From Maniola hyperantus (lineage: Eukaryota; Arthropoda; Insecta; Lepidoptera; Nymphalidae): DNA of 64,000 nucleotides. Positions 13,001-23,200 of this stretch are shown in pieces; position 1 is the first letter of the stretch; each line of letters opens with the position of its first letter. The notes below the pieces were generated by a model that was given only the letters and a program-made list of their open reading frames with translations, was not told where the DNA came from and ran no database searches. The stretch spans positions 3,608,501 through 3,672,500 of the forward strand of contig NC_048539.1 in NCBI RefSeq assembly GCF_902806685.2, given 5' to 3'. The translations under genes and the position numbers were made by a program.

Positions 13001-16000
13001 GGCGGCTGCTGAAGAGTTCAATGATTTTGTAGTAGAAACAGGAATATCTGTAAAGAAGGTCTCGAAAACGGTTGCAACCTCGGGGTCTGACGTAATCAAC
13101 TTGTCATGATATTTTAGTTCAAAATTACAAGTTTTATGTGTCACTCTTCCTGTTTCTTCGTTAACTATTTTCCAGGTAGTTTTTACTACATTGGAGCTGT
13201 TTTTAATTTTTGCCTGGATATATTTTGACTTGGCTGCAATGCAATCTCTCTCAAAATCTCAAAAATCACAAGTCAGATCTATGATCACTCCTGGCGCGTC
13301 TGGGGATGAAGTGAGCAGCTCGTCGTACAAATTATTTATTGCCTTTGTTTCATGGCTTTGCAATTGAGACTGAAGGTCGTCAATTGTTTTCTGAGCTCTA
13401 CTCAATTCATTCTCCAACATAGAAATCCTGCTAAGAGCCTCATCATATGTTTGGATGCACTGATTGAATGAGCCGACCGCCTCCTGAAGTTGGTCCCGTT
13501 CTTCCAGTACTATAGTATGAACATTGCTTAGGTCAGCCAGTTCAGCCTTCAATTGAGTGTTCTTTGTAATAATGGCTCTTAACTCAGCTTCACTGTCGTC
13601 TTGTTCCTTCAACAACTGCTCATTTAGCTGTTTCAGTGATTTTAGTTCCCGGAGGGCATTTTTTAGTTTCACTTGCTCCTCCATAGCTACTGCCCTCCTG
13701 GTTGTTGGTGCCATTGTGTATGTGTACTACTCTGAAACACACCAAATAATATATGTGGGTGAAGGAAAATAAAATTAAATAAAATAAAGTTTAAAGTAGG
13801 TATTACAGATATGAAGATGGAATGATCTTTGAAAACAGAAAAGAAAGAACAAAAGATTAAAGACTTAGTGAGATACTTATAGTTATTTGGTATATCTACA
13901 CCCACACTAACTGGACCAAAATATTACAACACAATAATGTACTTAATTTGTAAAAAATTAGGTGTCAATATGAAATGCAAAGTTCATCACTTATTACTAT
14001 TAAGTACTTATTAATTTATAAAGTTATTGTTTTGCATTAGACTTAGTATTTATTATGTATTGTGTAATGTTAGTATTGTCTGAGGCAATATTCGTTATTC
14101 TCCAACTATACTTCCACTATTTGTCAAGTAAGTGGAAAAAGGTTTTTGCCTAGTGTGAGGAGGGACGTGTCTCGATGTTCTCGAGAAAAGAAAGAGTAGT
14201 GAGTATAGTACCTAACCTAATTATGTAAAATAACATTGAAATACATAAAATATAAGAATAAGTTAGGTAATAGAAGCAATACTCCCCAAGTTTAAGCCGT
14301 TTATTTTCAAACACTCGGCAGCCACCCTCCGTTTAAATCCTTCTTCTGGTTATGTCGCTTATGTATAGCCGCATGTCACAGTTATTTACAGTATTTACAA
14401 CCGCATAAATCTTATGATTATGTAAAGGTACTAGAGGTAGAGGTAAAGGTATGTACTAGATTATGTAAAGGTTTCTCCCTCTCTACGTCGAATTCCTCAT
14501 GGATTGGGATCATTCCTCCATTCTTCCATTAATCGCAAAGTGATAAAGGGTTTCTTGGGATGATGGGATAGTACTGTGGAGGGTTTTCAAATTATTTTGC
14601 ACACGACTTGACTACGATTTTTTTAACTGAGTTATACGATTATCGATTTTTTACGATTACAGTTTTAACGTGCTGTGTAATAAAGGAGGAAACGTAATTC
14701 GAATTTCCAAAGTCGGTCATCTGTTCAGTTAGAGACTTGGGCCAAGGTTGCTTACCCAGTACGATCTGTTTAAATAAGACTGATATAAGCTATCGTATAG
14801 GTATCTGAAGGTAAATAATAGAGATTGCATCTTACCAGTTGCCAACTAGAAGAAAAAGCAACAAGCGATCAAAAAGTAGTAAGTACAGGAACCGTGGCGT
14901 AAGTACGGAGTCGGATACGTCTGATACGTCCGGCTCTGACTCCTCGGACCACGAGAGGAATCCTGGAAACCCATACACCGTGTACGGGGACAAATATAAG
15001 CAGAATTGGTTGTGGAATCATTTTGTAAGTTCTTTTTTCTTAATTATTAGCCATAGGCATATAACCATAGACCTAGCCTCATGTGCAAGGTGCATGCTAT
15101 TCTTCCCCGATGCTGTGCGAGCCTACTCTAAGTTTTTCCCGCAAGTTTACCAAGAAGCTAAGGGGGTTGCCAGATACTTAGTGTCGTGGCAACCCTCCGC
15201 CAGACACCCTAAACATTTAAACTTTAGAAATGTCTGGCAGGGGTTTGCTATGTGACTAAGTGTCTGACAATGCATGACGTGGTTTCTAATACTATTCTGA
15301 AGAAAATATTTATTACCTGTTATCTCCCAAAGCCACCATGATCCAAACAAATATGTAAACAAACGTTCCTCCTAGTGTTGGGGACAATACGCAGAGAAAC
15401 TTTCAGCTTTTATAAAATAACGAAGGTCTGGCAGGCGCTGGCTCTTAGTCCATTTATGGGACACGGACACGTCAGCTCCATCGTAGCGTAATTAATTATG
15501 ATCTATAAGTTATATAAGGAATGTAACAGATACAACTTAGTAAGTATTTCTTGAATAGAAGCAGGCGTTAATTTGCTGAAGTCCATGATACACAAGGAAT
15601 AAAAACTTAATTCACACTACCGCCAAGAAGACAAATATATATGGCACATTACATACAACATACAGCATGCGATATGCACTGCCCGCCTCCTACTAAATAT
15701 GCAAGAAAAGCAAGCTATACGCACCACGATGGAACACAACATAGATATTTTAAACATAAAGTATGTTTTACTTCGACACTGGACACCACTAATCGGAAAG
15801 TTACCTAGTAGATACCTAGTGAGCGCGAAGCCAGGGAAATTTAATAGTAGACCTAGACTTTTTTTATGTTGATAGATGGACGGCAGTCATATGAATATAA
15901 ATCCATACGCACCGAAATTTGACAACCAAGGTCCGTCAGGAGCCGCTTTCTTTTTTGGAAGGAAATGGTGGTATTTCAACCAGGTTAGCAAATTATTTTA

Positions 16001-16831
16001 GCGTTTAAACTATCGTGAGTGATTTCTATTAGACCGGCTTTACTCACGTGAGTAACGCCGGCTTTACTCACGCGAGTGAAACTGGTTTCTTCTACATTTG
16101 TAATAGCAAATTATTTTAGCGTTTAAACTATCGTGAGTGATTTCTATTAGACCGGGTTTACTCACATGAGTAAAGCCGGCTTTACGCACGCGATTGAAAC
16201 TGGTTTCTTCTACATTTGTAATAGCAAATTATTTTAGCGTTTAAATCGTAAGTGATTTCTATTAGACCAGCACTTCTATGAAAATTATTTCTTAGTGAGG
16301 GCACTAAGAAAGGATTATACTAGCAGGAAACCGGTTTAACTCACGTGAGTAAAGCCAGCTGTACCTACTCACGTGAGCACAGCCGGCTTTACTCACGTGA
16401 GTAAAACCGGTTTCTTCTACATTTATAATAGCAAATTATTTAAGCGTTAAAATCGTGAATGATTTCTATTACACCGGCTTTACTCGCGTGAGTAAAACCG
16501 GTTTTCTCCTAGTATAATCCTTTCTTAGTGCCCTCAATAAGAAAGAATTTTCATAGAAGTGTTTTTAAAGGAAACCATGCAAAATGTTCGTTGGCATGTC
16601 AATCAGTCAGTTTTTAGGGTTCCGTACCCAAAGGGTAAAACGGAGCCCTATTAATGTCACTTTGCTGTCTGTGCGCATGTGTGTTTGTCAATCTATCCAC
16701 GTGGCACGGGCTCTAGCTCTTACACGAAGTGAGTTACAAACCTGAAAGTGAAACCTGAAGTGAGTTACAAATACTTAATTAATAATACCAAGATTTTTGT
16801 TTTGCAGGATGACTTTCAGCCACTAAATTAG
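4077..16831 (+). CDS. micro-exon gene 1: unknown secreted protein, 263 aa (12 exons)
   Basis: I do not recognise the protein. Exons: 4077-4112, 4493-4567, 6677-6876, 8119-8179, 8275-8339, 8693-8702, 9099-9154, 9722-9743, 10462-10502, 10867-10882, 14839-15024, 16808-16831. Their sum is 792 nt with no in-frame stop before TAG; every intron is GT-AG and phases run 0,0,2,0,2,0,2,0,2,0,0. Exon 6 is only 10 nt. The first 22 residues (MKCAIFMCFILF then NNYISLLVSK) look like a signal peptide, so secretion is inferred. Exon 3 has the block conserved with the paralogue at 20271: LPEAEPIQPGHTLLRP, GMLKSSVKFPH, VYGNLKNLGI. Exon 5 is rich in Lys/Arg. Exon 11 has a basic run (RRKSNKRSKSSKYR) followed by a Ser/Asp/Thr cluster that could be phosphorylated. 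The last exon reads DDFQPLN. Exons 2, 6, 8 and 10 are the least certain because they are short; paralogue exons 1, 3, 4, 8 and 12 support the model. Confidence 0.75.
4568..6676. other. intron 2 of micro-exon gene 1
   Basis: This is mostly unassigned AT-rich sequence. A short (CTCAAA)n-like LINE tail lies near 5213-5260. I see no further exon. Confidence 0.35.
7408..7740 (-). repeat. tRNA-derived SINE, family C
   Basis: Read on the minus strand it starts with a polymerase III promoter: a box A-like TGGCGCA(T/G)TGG near 7730 and box B GGTTCGATTCC near 7680. The body runs to 'cccttgactgcaatctcacctggtggtaagtgatgatgcagtctaag' (plus strand). Other copies are at 39605-39945, 41975-42180 and 45316-45640. 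It lies in intron 3 of micro-exon gene 1. Confidence 0.75.
8427..8662 (+). repeat. family A3 repeat
   Basis: It has the head 'ctagcttatgctcgcga', the core 'ggttgaattttcaaaaatcc' and 'cccgatccgt... cagtagtttgagctgtgcgttgatagatcag', and a (GTCA)n tail before 'ccttttatatatttagat'. It lies in intron 5 of micro-exon gene 1, ending 30 bp before the 10-nt exon. Confidence 0.75.
9209..9645. repeat. dispersed element, family D
   Basis: A GC-richer block begins 'agtgagcaaacgagcaagcgggtcacctgatgttaagtgattaccgcc'. Its internal part reads in long open frames on both strands, typical of a retroelement remnant. Only one copy is in the window; the assignment rests on similarity to repeats common in lepidopteran genomes, recalled rather than searched. 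Confidence 0.45.
9883..10099 (+). repeat. family A3 repeat
   Basis: 'ctagctgatgctcgcgacttcgtccgcatg' head, 'ttgaattttcataaatcc', 'gatagatcagtcagtcag' tail and 'ccttttataaatacagatt' end. An eroded family A1 fragment follows directly to about 10290. Confidence 0.7.
10985..11125 (-). repeat. tRNA-derived SINE, family SINE-2
   Basis: On the minus strand it reads as a tRNA-like head with box A TAGCTCAATGG and box B GGTTCAAATCC, then 'gcacaagcttaacgcttaattggag'. Relatives are at 35905-36050 (+), 43745-43895 (-) and 61805-61975 (+). No complete cloverleaf persists, so it is not called as a tRNA gene. Confidence 0.65.
11402..13258 (-). CDS. LINE ORF2 remnant: reverse transcriptase
   Basis: The frame is open from just after a TGA at 13259-13261 to a stop at 11402; its first ATG gives 580 residues from 13144. 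RT landmarks in order are: PISVLPTFSKIFEK, FGFTRGRSTTDA, LSKAFDCVDHETL, MGVPQGSILGPFLF and the catalytic box LFADDTSLLF, followed by the thumb-like LFLGI and a C-terminal region ending KDYLNDKQAWE. The residues before the first ATG (KSKYIQAKI, TTWKIVNEETGR) match the usual linker upstream of RT, so the true frame continues 5'. The motifs place it with CR1/Jockey-type LINEs. No frameshift is seen inside the RT. It is probably not autonomous, because no endonuclease is encoded. Confidence 0.85.
   Translation of the reverse strand, partial: DFERDCIAAKSKYIQAKIKNSSNVVKTTWKIVNEETGRVTHKTCNFELKYHDKLITSDPEVATVFETFFTDIPVSTTKSLNSSAAAALSLLEDNVPECNKMFEFSHVSCSDVIKAFKLINNKKTNDLWGISVNVVKSLIDIVAPELALIFNNCVDCGEFPDLMKHSKIIPLFKSGSTSDPTNFRPISVLPTFSKIFEKIILTQLLNFFNINDLFHTKQFGFTRGRSTTDAGVELILNIFEAWEESRDALGVLCDLSKAFDCVDHETLVAKLHHYGIRGAALELMSSYLNDRIQRVDVNGKRSPGSVVKMGVPQGSILGPFLFLIYINDLPYLAKDNYGIVLFADDTSLLFKINRYLTTFDEVNNSLTKLVQWFEANNLLLNGKKTKCIKFTLPNVKQVKTTVQLNNEELDLVDTAIFLGITLDAKLQWGSHINNLSNRLSSAAYAVKKIRQLTDIETARLVYFSYFHSIMSYGILLWGNAADINSIFVLQKRAVRAIYSMGPRESLRTKFREVKIMTVHNQYIFENLLYVHKNINKFKKKSDCHNINTRNKNKLVIPASRLSKVSNSFARNSIRFYNKLPEDILEMSLNKFKVFIKRKLIEKSYYNVKDYLNDKQAWE
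13259..13714 (-). CDS. LINE ORF1-like coiled-coil protein, 151 aa
   Basis: The protein starts MAPTTRRAV and has heptad-like Leu/Glu/Lys repeats over about residues 12-125 (for example LKNALRELKSLKQLNEQLL, then ISMLENELSRAQKTIDDLQ), so a long coiled coil is expected. No zinc knuckle is present. Its TGA stop is followed in the same frame by the RT-linker residues of the neighbouring frame. By position and strand it is the element's ORF1 or the N-terminal part of a fused ORF. Similarity to known ORF1 proteins was not tested. Confidence 0.6.
   Translation of the reverse strand: MAPTTRRAVAMEEQVKLKNALRELKSLKQLNEQLLKEQDDSEAELRAIITKNTQLKAELADLSNVHTIVLEERDQLQEAVGSFNQCIQTYDEALSRISMLENELSRAQKTIDDLQSQLQSHETKAINNLYDELLTSSPDAPGVIIDLTCDF
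13723..14838. other. remainder of intron 10, micro-exon gene 1
   Basis: This is AT-rich sequence up to the acceptor at 14837-14838. I see no further exon and no repeat that I can match. Confidence 0.35.
15140..15453 (+). repeat. MITE family F, left end missing
   Basis: The right part matches the complete copy at 37972-38545: 'agtgtctg(a/g)caatgcatgac... tttctaatactattc', 'gtgttggggacaatacg', and the right terminal repeat 'gagaaactttcagcttttataaaataac... gctggctct'. The left terminal repeat is not found. Confidence 0.65.
15555..15785 (+). repeat. dispersed repeat, family J
   Basis: Second copy of the repeat at 1055-1375: 'agaagcaggcgttaatttgctgaagtccatgatacacaa', then 'acatacagcatgcgatatgcactgcccgcc'. 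Confidence 0.55.
15987..16561 (+). repeat. E-box-rich tandem array with an inverted-repeat element
   Basis: The unit 'agcaaattattttagcgtttaaa' starts at 15987, 16105, 16223 and 16430: spacing 118, 118, then 207 bp. Each unit carries arms of the form CCGG(C/T)TTTACTCACGTGAGTAA. The 10-bp palindrome CTCACGTGAG occurs perfectly at 16043, 16340, 16368 and 16392, with diverged forms between. Two 53-bp inverted arms (16271-16323 and 16509-16561, 2 mismatches) enclose the fourth unit. A single related unit is at 51210-51255. It lies in the last intron of micro-exon gene 1, ending 246 bp before the terminal exon. Confidence 0.85.
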
Positions 16832-16865
16832 TGGACAGTGAAGTACTTACAAAATATGAAAGTAT

Positions 16866-16871
16866 AAATAA
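16866..16871 (+). terminator. polyadenylation signal of micro-exon gene 1
   Basis: AATAAA 35 bases after the stop codon, the nearest canonical hexamer. Confidence 0.6.
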
Positions 16872-17305
16872 AAACTTATAATATAAGGTAGTGAAATTAA
16901 AATGATTCATTACCCAACCAAATAAATTGGTTTTTTTTTCAATTAATAACCCTGCTTCGCATTTTAACTACGTACGTACGTACGTTACTTATACCGATAC
17001 GACTTAAACACAAGCAAGAGCCACTCGCCTTCGTGAATTGCAAGAATTGTAACAATTATGTTAAAGGTTACTTAACGATCCTGTAATATCTGCCATTCAT
17101 TACCTCTGGAGTCTGGACGTCAAAGGTCGTGAAGCCTACAAAATCCACTAATGAAGTCCGACAAAGCCGGACCCTTTCTAACTGAAGAGGAAATGTCTCG
17201 GGGATTTATCTTTGTACATAATAATTCAATGAGATTTTTGGAGAAATTCTTTACCTTTTAATCCATTTTGCAATTAGCATTACAGCTGCTATCACTAGAT
17301 AGTAG

Positions 17306-17702
17306 ATACCCATATTATAAATGCGAAAGAGTGTTTGTTTGTTGGTTTATTGGTTTGTTGATTTGTCCTTCAATCACGTCGCAACGGAGCAACGGATCGA
17401 CGTGATTTTTTGCATGGGTATAGTTAAAAACCTGTAGGGCGATTTCGTGAAACCTGCATCAATCATTATTACAATCTCAATTGTTGTGATTGGCTGAATC
17501 TGTGCTATTCTTGTTGCAACAATGCATTGTAGCCAATAGAGAGCAAGCGTCAACCAATCAGAGATGATTGCGATCGTGACATTGTAGCTGTCATTCTACC
17601 GCAATCGAGCAGCAGGAGTGATATAGGCTACTTTTTATCCCAGAAAATCAAAGAGTTAAAGCCTAAATCCACGTGGACAAAGTCTCGGGCATCAGCTAGT
17701 TC
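17306..17702 (-). repeat. family A2 repeat with inserted segment
   Basis: It reads from 'attataaatgcgaaagagtgtttgttt' through 'aatcacgtcgcaacgg... gacgtgattttttgcatggg' to 'gggcatcagctagt', the reverse of the family A2 consensus. A CCAAT-rich segment near 17430-17600 ('caatcattattacaatctcaattgtt... gattgcgatcgtgacattgtagctgtca') interrupts it and recurs twice at 44220-44760. Confidence 0.7.
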
Positions 17703-20270
17703 TGAATAATTCTATATAAATAGGTATCCCCGCTATCAATTACGATATAGCAACGGAGTCCACAGCTGGATATAAGTCTCTTGTTCACACTACCAACACA
17801 TACAGTCCATGTAATGCTGTTTAAAATTGTCTCTTCACAAATCATTCCCATGTAGGTAAGTAGTGGAAGATAAATCTTAACAAAAGGAGTACCGGAATAG
17901 AGCCCAGTTTTCTAAATAAATGGAACGTGCCGCGGCGCTTTGTGTACCTCCCCATTGAGGTACAGACACTCCTTGCTAAATAACCTCTTTTCCCTGAGAA
18001 TCCATTTATTGAACGACAAATGTTTGAAAAGAATCCCGCGCCATGGCTTTCAAATAGAGATCCCTGTATTAAAACGTATTTCTGTAAAAAGTTCGTGCTA
18101 CCGACTTGATCATAGATAATGCCCGCGACTTTGTGTGCGTGGTTTTAGATTTTTTTAAACTCCCGTGGAAATTCTTTGACTTTCCGAGATGAAAAATAAC
18201 CTATATTTCCGTCTTCGGGATGTAAGTGAGCTTTATCCATACTAATATTATAAATGCGAAAGTGTGTCTGCAACCGTGCAATTGATTTTGACTAAATTTG
18301 GTACAGAGGTAGCTTGCAACCCGGGGAAGGACATAGGCTACTTTTTATCCGAATATTGCATTAAAAATAGTTTTAATTCATGGGGGTTCCCATACAAAAT
18401 GGGAGGCTATCTGCATACTTAAACAAACATTAATTATATTAGTCGTCATCTTAAAATTATAAAGACAAGTAAGAAGAAAATATGTGTGACGTCTTTTATA
18501 ATTCCCACACTCCTGATTTTTAAAACATTTCTTATTGCTGGAAAATTATTTTGTAAAACAAAATCCATCTTTCAAGCACCGAATAATTTTATAGCGCATA
18601 CCAAATTTTATTTCTACTTTCAAAGAGAAATGTGTCTACGGAATGCCGATAAAACGTCTCCTTTAGATTCGTGAGTGCATTTGACAATAAATGATACGAA
18701 TAACATCTCTAATGCTGCGTGCACATTGATTTCTGACGCCTGATCGTCTTTTCTAGCCCTAGCCTTCATATTTTACTCAATACACTAACACAAACAAAAC
18801 ATAACGAATGAAAACACAACGAAAATAATAATGTACCCGACAGTAACTACTTTGTTTCTTTATGTTTAACGAAAATACTCAATCTTATTCTAAGTACTAT
18901 AGAATTCACAAATGCTTTCGTTTCAAATCGCTCCAAAGCGCCTCGATGAAAGCCTAAGTTGCAAAAAATCACATGCTCAGCTGCTAAAAAGAAACGATTG
19001 CTCAGAGCCACGACAGGAGTCAATGAGTGTGAAACCTTTTAGTTCCGTACAGAGATGAAAAAATACGATGAATTGGAAGCTATTGTCGTATTGTTAGGAA
19101 TTCGGGATTGAATCTGGTGGCCAAGTTTCCGTGCCAGTGATTGTAGTTTGGATGTTCAGGGAGGGAGGGGTTTTACACATTATGTAAAAATTCAACTCTC
19201 TACCTATTACAGTTCATGAGCTATAGTCCGCTGACAGATAGACAGACGGATGGATATACCTAATGGAGGCTTAGTAATAGGCTTAGTTTAGTAAAAATTA
19301 ATTGTTTCATGGTGCAGCCAACCCAGTCTTTGTACAATGTCTTGTGAACGAAACACATTTTCTGATAAATTCTAAAGTGAAATGTGTAAAAGGCAGGAAC
19401 TGCAGGCAGGAAACTCAGCAAAGCACGTGTAAAGGCGTGGTTAATGGATCGATTCGGAAACTTGACATTTGACAGGTTGACTCTTTTACACTGTGCACTT
19501 TATAGCCGGGTTTCACAATAAATTCGGTTGCATTTTCTAGTTCTATTTTCTAGAAGAACTACTGTGAGTATTCTGAAACTAACTAAAGTATTTTACCACA
19601 TGATGCTCACGACTTCGTCTGCGTGGGATTTAGATTTGTTGAAAACACCGTGAATTTTTTATTTTGTGGGATAAAAAGTAGCTTTTGTTCGTCTCCGGTT
19701 CCAAGCTATCCATCCAAATCGGTTAAAGAGAATGGGCCTTTGATTTCCGGAATATAAAATTAAACTACTACCTGAAGCCCGCGACTTCGTTCGCGCACTT
19801 AGGTTTTTAAAAATCCCGTGGGAACTCTTTTATTTTCCGGGATAAAAAGTAGCCTATTTCACTCTCCAGTCTTCAGGTATTTAACTATGCCCATACAAAA
19901 AAACATGTCGATCTGCTGTTCCGTTACAACGTGATTGAGTGACAAACCAACAAACCAAAAAACCAACAAACCAATAAACCAACAAACAAACACACTTTCG
20001 CATTTGTAATAAAAATAATATAATGGGTAGGTGCAAAGGGCTTGGCACTTTCGCCTACAGTATAATATTATTGGGTTATAAAATTATAATCCTTTGAAAT
20101 TCTAGTAAAATAACGAGAATATCCAATTAACAATAATAATAATATTAGCTCGGCAAACACAGAAAAAGCTATTTCACGGAGTTTGATTCCTAATAGCATG
20201 CAAAACAATAAGGAAGTTTAAATGTTGAGGATTTTAGTTGGAATGGCGGAGTAGAGCATTTGCATTGACA
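17703..20270. other. intergenic spacer between the micro-exon genes
   Basis: It contains eroded family A pieces (18106-18240 +, 18238-18410 -, 19595-19760 +, 19765-20020 +) and a family L fragment (19145-19320). No gene is recognised. Confidence 0.5.
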
Positions 20271-23200
20271 ATGGCTGCGAATATCAAACTTTTCCTAATG
20301 TTATTAGTAAGTTATTTTTTTTAAATCTTTATTTATTTTAAGGGGACTCAGTTCGGTGCTTTCTTCATACAAACGTAGGAGGGAAATTACAACAATATTC
20401 GATATTGTACGCACAAAACTAAGAATTATATCGATTTATCTCGTCATTATCTAGGTTTATTGATATATAAAACATTGAAAAAAATATTGATTTAAAAGTT
20501 ACGAGGCTCAAAAGATTCCTATTTTAACACTAAATTAATGACAACTTTGGGCGTAAATAAATAAGATTTGGGATATGAAAATTCTAAAACAATTTATCAT
20601 TAGACGTAGTTTATTTATTCATTAGTTGAAATAACTTTACTTTGCAAACATAAATTCAGCAGTTTTTTCTCAAAAATACTTTTCCTAAACCCTTTTCGCG
20701 CGCTAGATTTCGGTGAAAATCATCGTGCCTCTCAACTTTCTCATACAATGTCAAGTGAAAAGCAAACATGTTACCCACGTGCGCTGCCAATTTCGGTCGA
20801 GCGTCCTGCGTCACCTTAAAGGGATTTTTTACAATACTAGATGATGCCCGTGAATTTGTCCGCGTGGATGTAGGTTTTTATCCCATGGGAACTCTTTGAT
20901 TTTCCGGGATAAAAAATATAAAGCCTATGTCCTTCCCCGGGATGCAATCTATCTCTGTACCGAATTTCGTCAAAATCGGTTAAACGGTTGGGCCGTGAAA
21001 GGCTAGCAGACAGACAGACAGACACACTTTCGCATTTATAATATTAGTATAGTAAAATGGCACCGCCTCATTGGTGCTTATGCACCAATGCAACCTCAGT
21101 GACGTCTGGATTTCAAACGGGTCGTTCCATTAGTATCTAAGAGGTGGCGCTGATTTATTTGGTTTCTAAACCGTGAAAATATTTGTTCACTCGTCCATAT
21201 CTTATCATTTATATAGATAGTCATAACTGTATTATTTTATAACTAAGTATGATGATAACGACACAGAACAAAATCTTAATTGCTGATAAAATTAATGAGT
21301 TAATTTTGTAGAGACGCAAAATATCGGCAAACTTATTAAAAACACGGACGCGGCGGGTATCCGACGTCTACTTGACAAAATTGTTAGACGCCGTTCATTT
21401 TCCAAGTACTAACTTCAAATTAATAAATTTCCTTAATATTGAGTGTGAAATTTTGTTATTATGATTGACGTCTAATGATGAAAATCGTTAACCCAAACGC
21501 TTGACCGATTCGTCATTGATGCAGATGATGAATGAACTCAATAAAAATCGATTAGTAAAACCTGATAGGTTGCATTTCAAATCTTGCAACTTCTTCAACA
21601 ATTTTGCCCACTACTTAGCTGGGTCTCCTCTCAGAATGAAAAGGCCATAGACTGCCACGCTGGACCAATGCGGACTGGCAGACGGTTCTGACAGGCATGC
21701 AGGTTTCCTCGCGATGTTTTCCTTCACCGATAAATCAAGTGATATTTTGTATTAAAAAAACCGACCAAGTGCGTGGCGGGCCACGCGCAGTGTAGGGTTC
21801 CGTAGTCACAATCCTCGAAAAACAGATATAACTCCTTAACCTGTAAACCCTACTTAGTCCTGATAGTTTTCCTTTAAAATTAATTATATATACTACTGCT
21901 GTGAATTTTTTCACGTTCCACTACTATTTGGCTGATAGAGAAAGGGGGGGGGGGGGGGACACTTGACTGTAATATAAATTTGCACTTTAAAACATCATAT
22001 TTTACAAACGGATCTAGAAATCGAAAAATTATGTTCCCACACCCACAGTATTTTTAAAAGACCTATTCAACGATAACCCACACTATGGGGTAGACGAGAA
22101 AAAAAAATCATCTCCACTTTACACGTAGGGGAGCTACCCTAAAAAAATATTTAAGTATCACAATTTTATTTCACCACTTTGTCGGCGTGATTAATATTTA
22201 TACCCATGCCGAATTACAGATTTCTAGCACTAATAGTCTCTGAGATTTACCGAGGACGGACGGACACACGGACGGACATGGTGAAACTATAAAGGTTCCT
22301 TGTTTACTACGGAACATTAAATTTAACTCTCATGCAGAATATAATTGGAAGTGAATCGTTTCAGAATATATTCGTATTTGAATGTAATGGAGTCAGCTGG
22401 CGGCGACAACTCGAACATATTGCTGTAAGACACCTACTCGATTATTAAATTTTCATATTCACTCAATTTTATTTTCATAGTACCAACGTTCATTGAAGAA
22501 GAATCATTTTCTTCTTCTTCTCGAGTCGACGGTCACCTTAAGGTGGCCATCATGGTGAAAAGATTAGTCAGCCTACTGATTTTGTTTGTGTAGTGCAGCG
22601 ACGGTAGTGCTGCTTCCAGGGACGCCGGGTGCTTGTGATCTTTATAAAACTAAACATCACGCGGGGAGGCTCTTTTCATGTCCCCAGAAGAATCATGATC
22701 GTATTCATCATCATTCGTGATCATGGTGCGTATTGCTTGCCTAGTGGCTGGTTTTTCCTGCATGGTTAGCAGTGGGAGGGCGGGCGGTGTATTTCGCATG
22801 CTGCATGTTGCATCATACAGATTGGTCCTGTTTCAGCGGATTATAGCAAATTAAGCTTTTGGTTCATTGTAGAATCATGATCTTCCTCATCATACCCATA
22901 ATCAGCCCATTATTGAACACAGGTCTCCTGTTAGAATGAGAAGGATTTTGGCCACCACGCTAGCCAAGGCCGACTTCGCACACCTTTGAGAACATTATGG
23001 AGAACTCTCAGGCATGCAGCTTTCCTTACGTTGTTTCTCTGCACTGCTAAGGTAAATATGAAAATTTACAGATGCGTGCCCGGGATCGGACCCCCGACCT
23101 CTAGAGTAGGAAGCGGACGTCTTAATCACTAGGCTATCACTGTTCTAATAAAACTTAGAAGAAGAATAAGGGTATTGAAATACTGCAGCAATTAAAATTG

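Larger units (their letters stand above)
11131..13722 (-). mobile_element. CR1/Jockey-group LINE lacking the endonuclease region
   Basis: A non-LTR element lies antisense in intron 10 of micro-exon gene 1. Its 3' end is a (TTTGAC)n tail at 11131-11162 (plus strand 'caaagt' repeats). Going 5' there is a 3' UTR, a reverse-transcriptase frame (11402-13258), one in-frame TGA, and a coiled-coil ORF (13259-13714). The apurinic endonuclease that normally precedes the RT in this group is absent. I could not define the exact 5' end or a target-site duplication. Confidence 0.8.
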
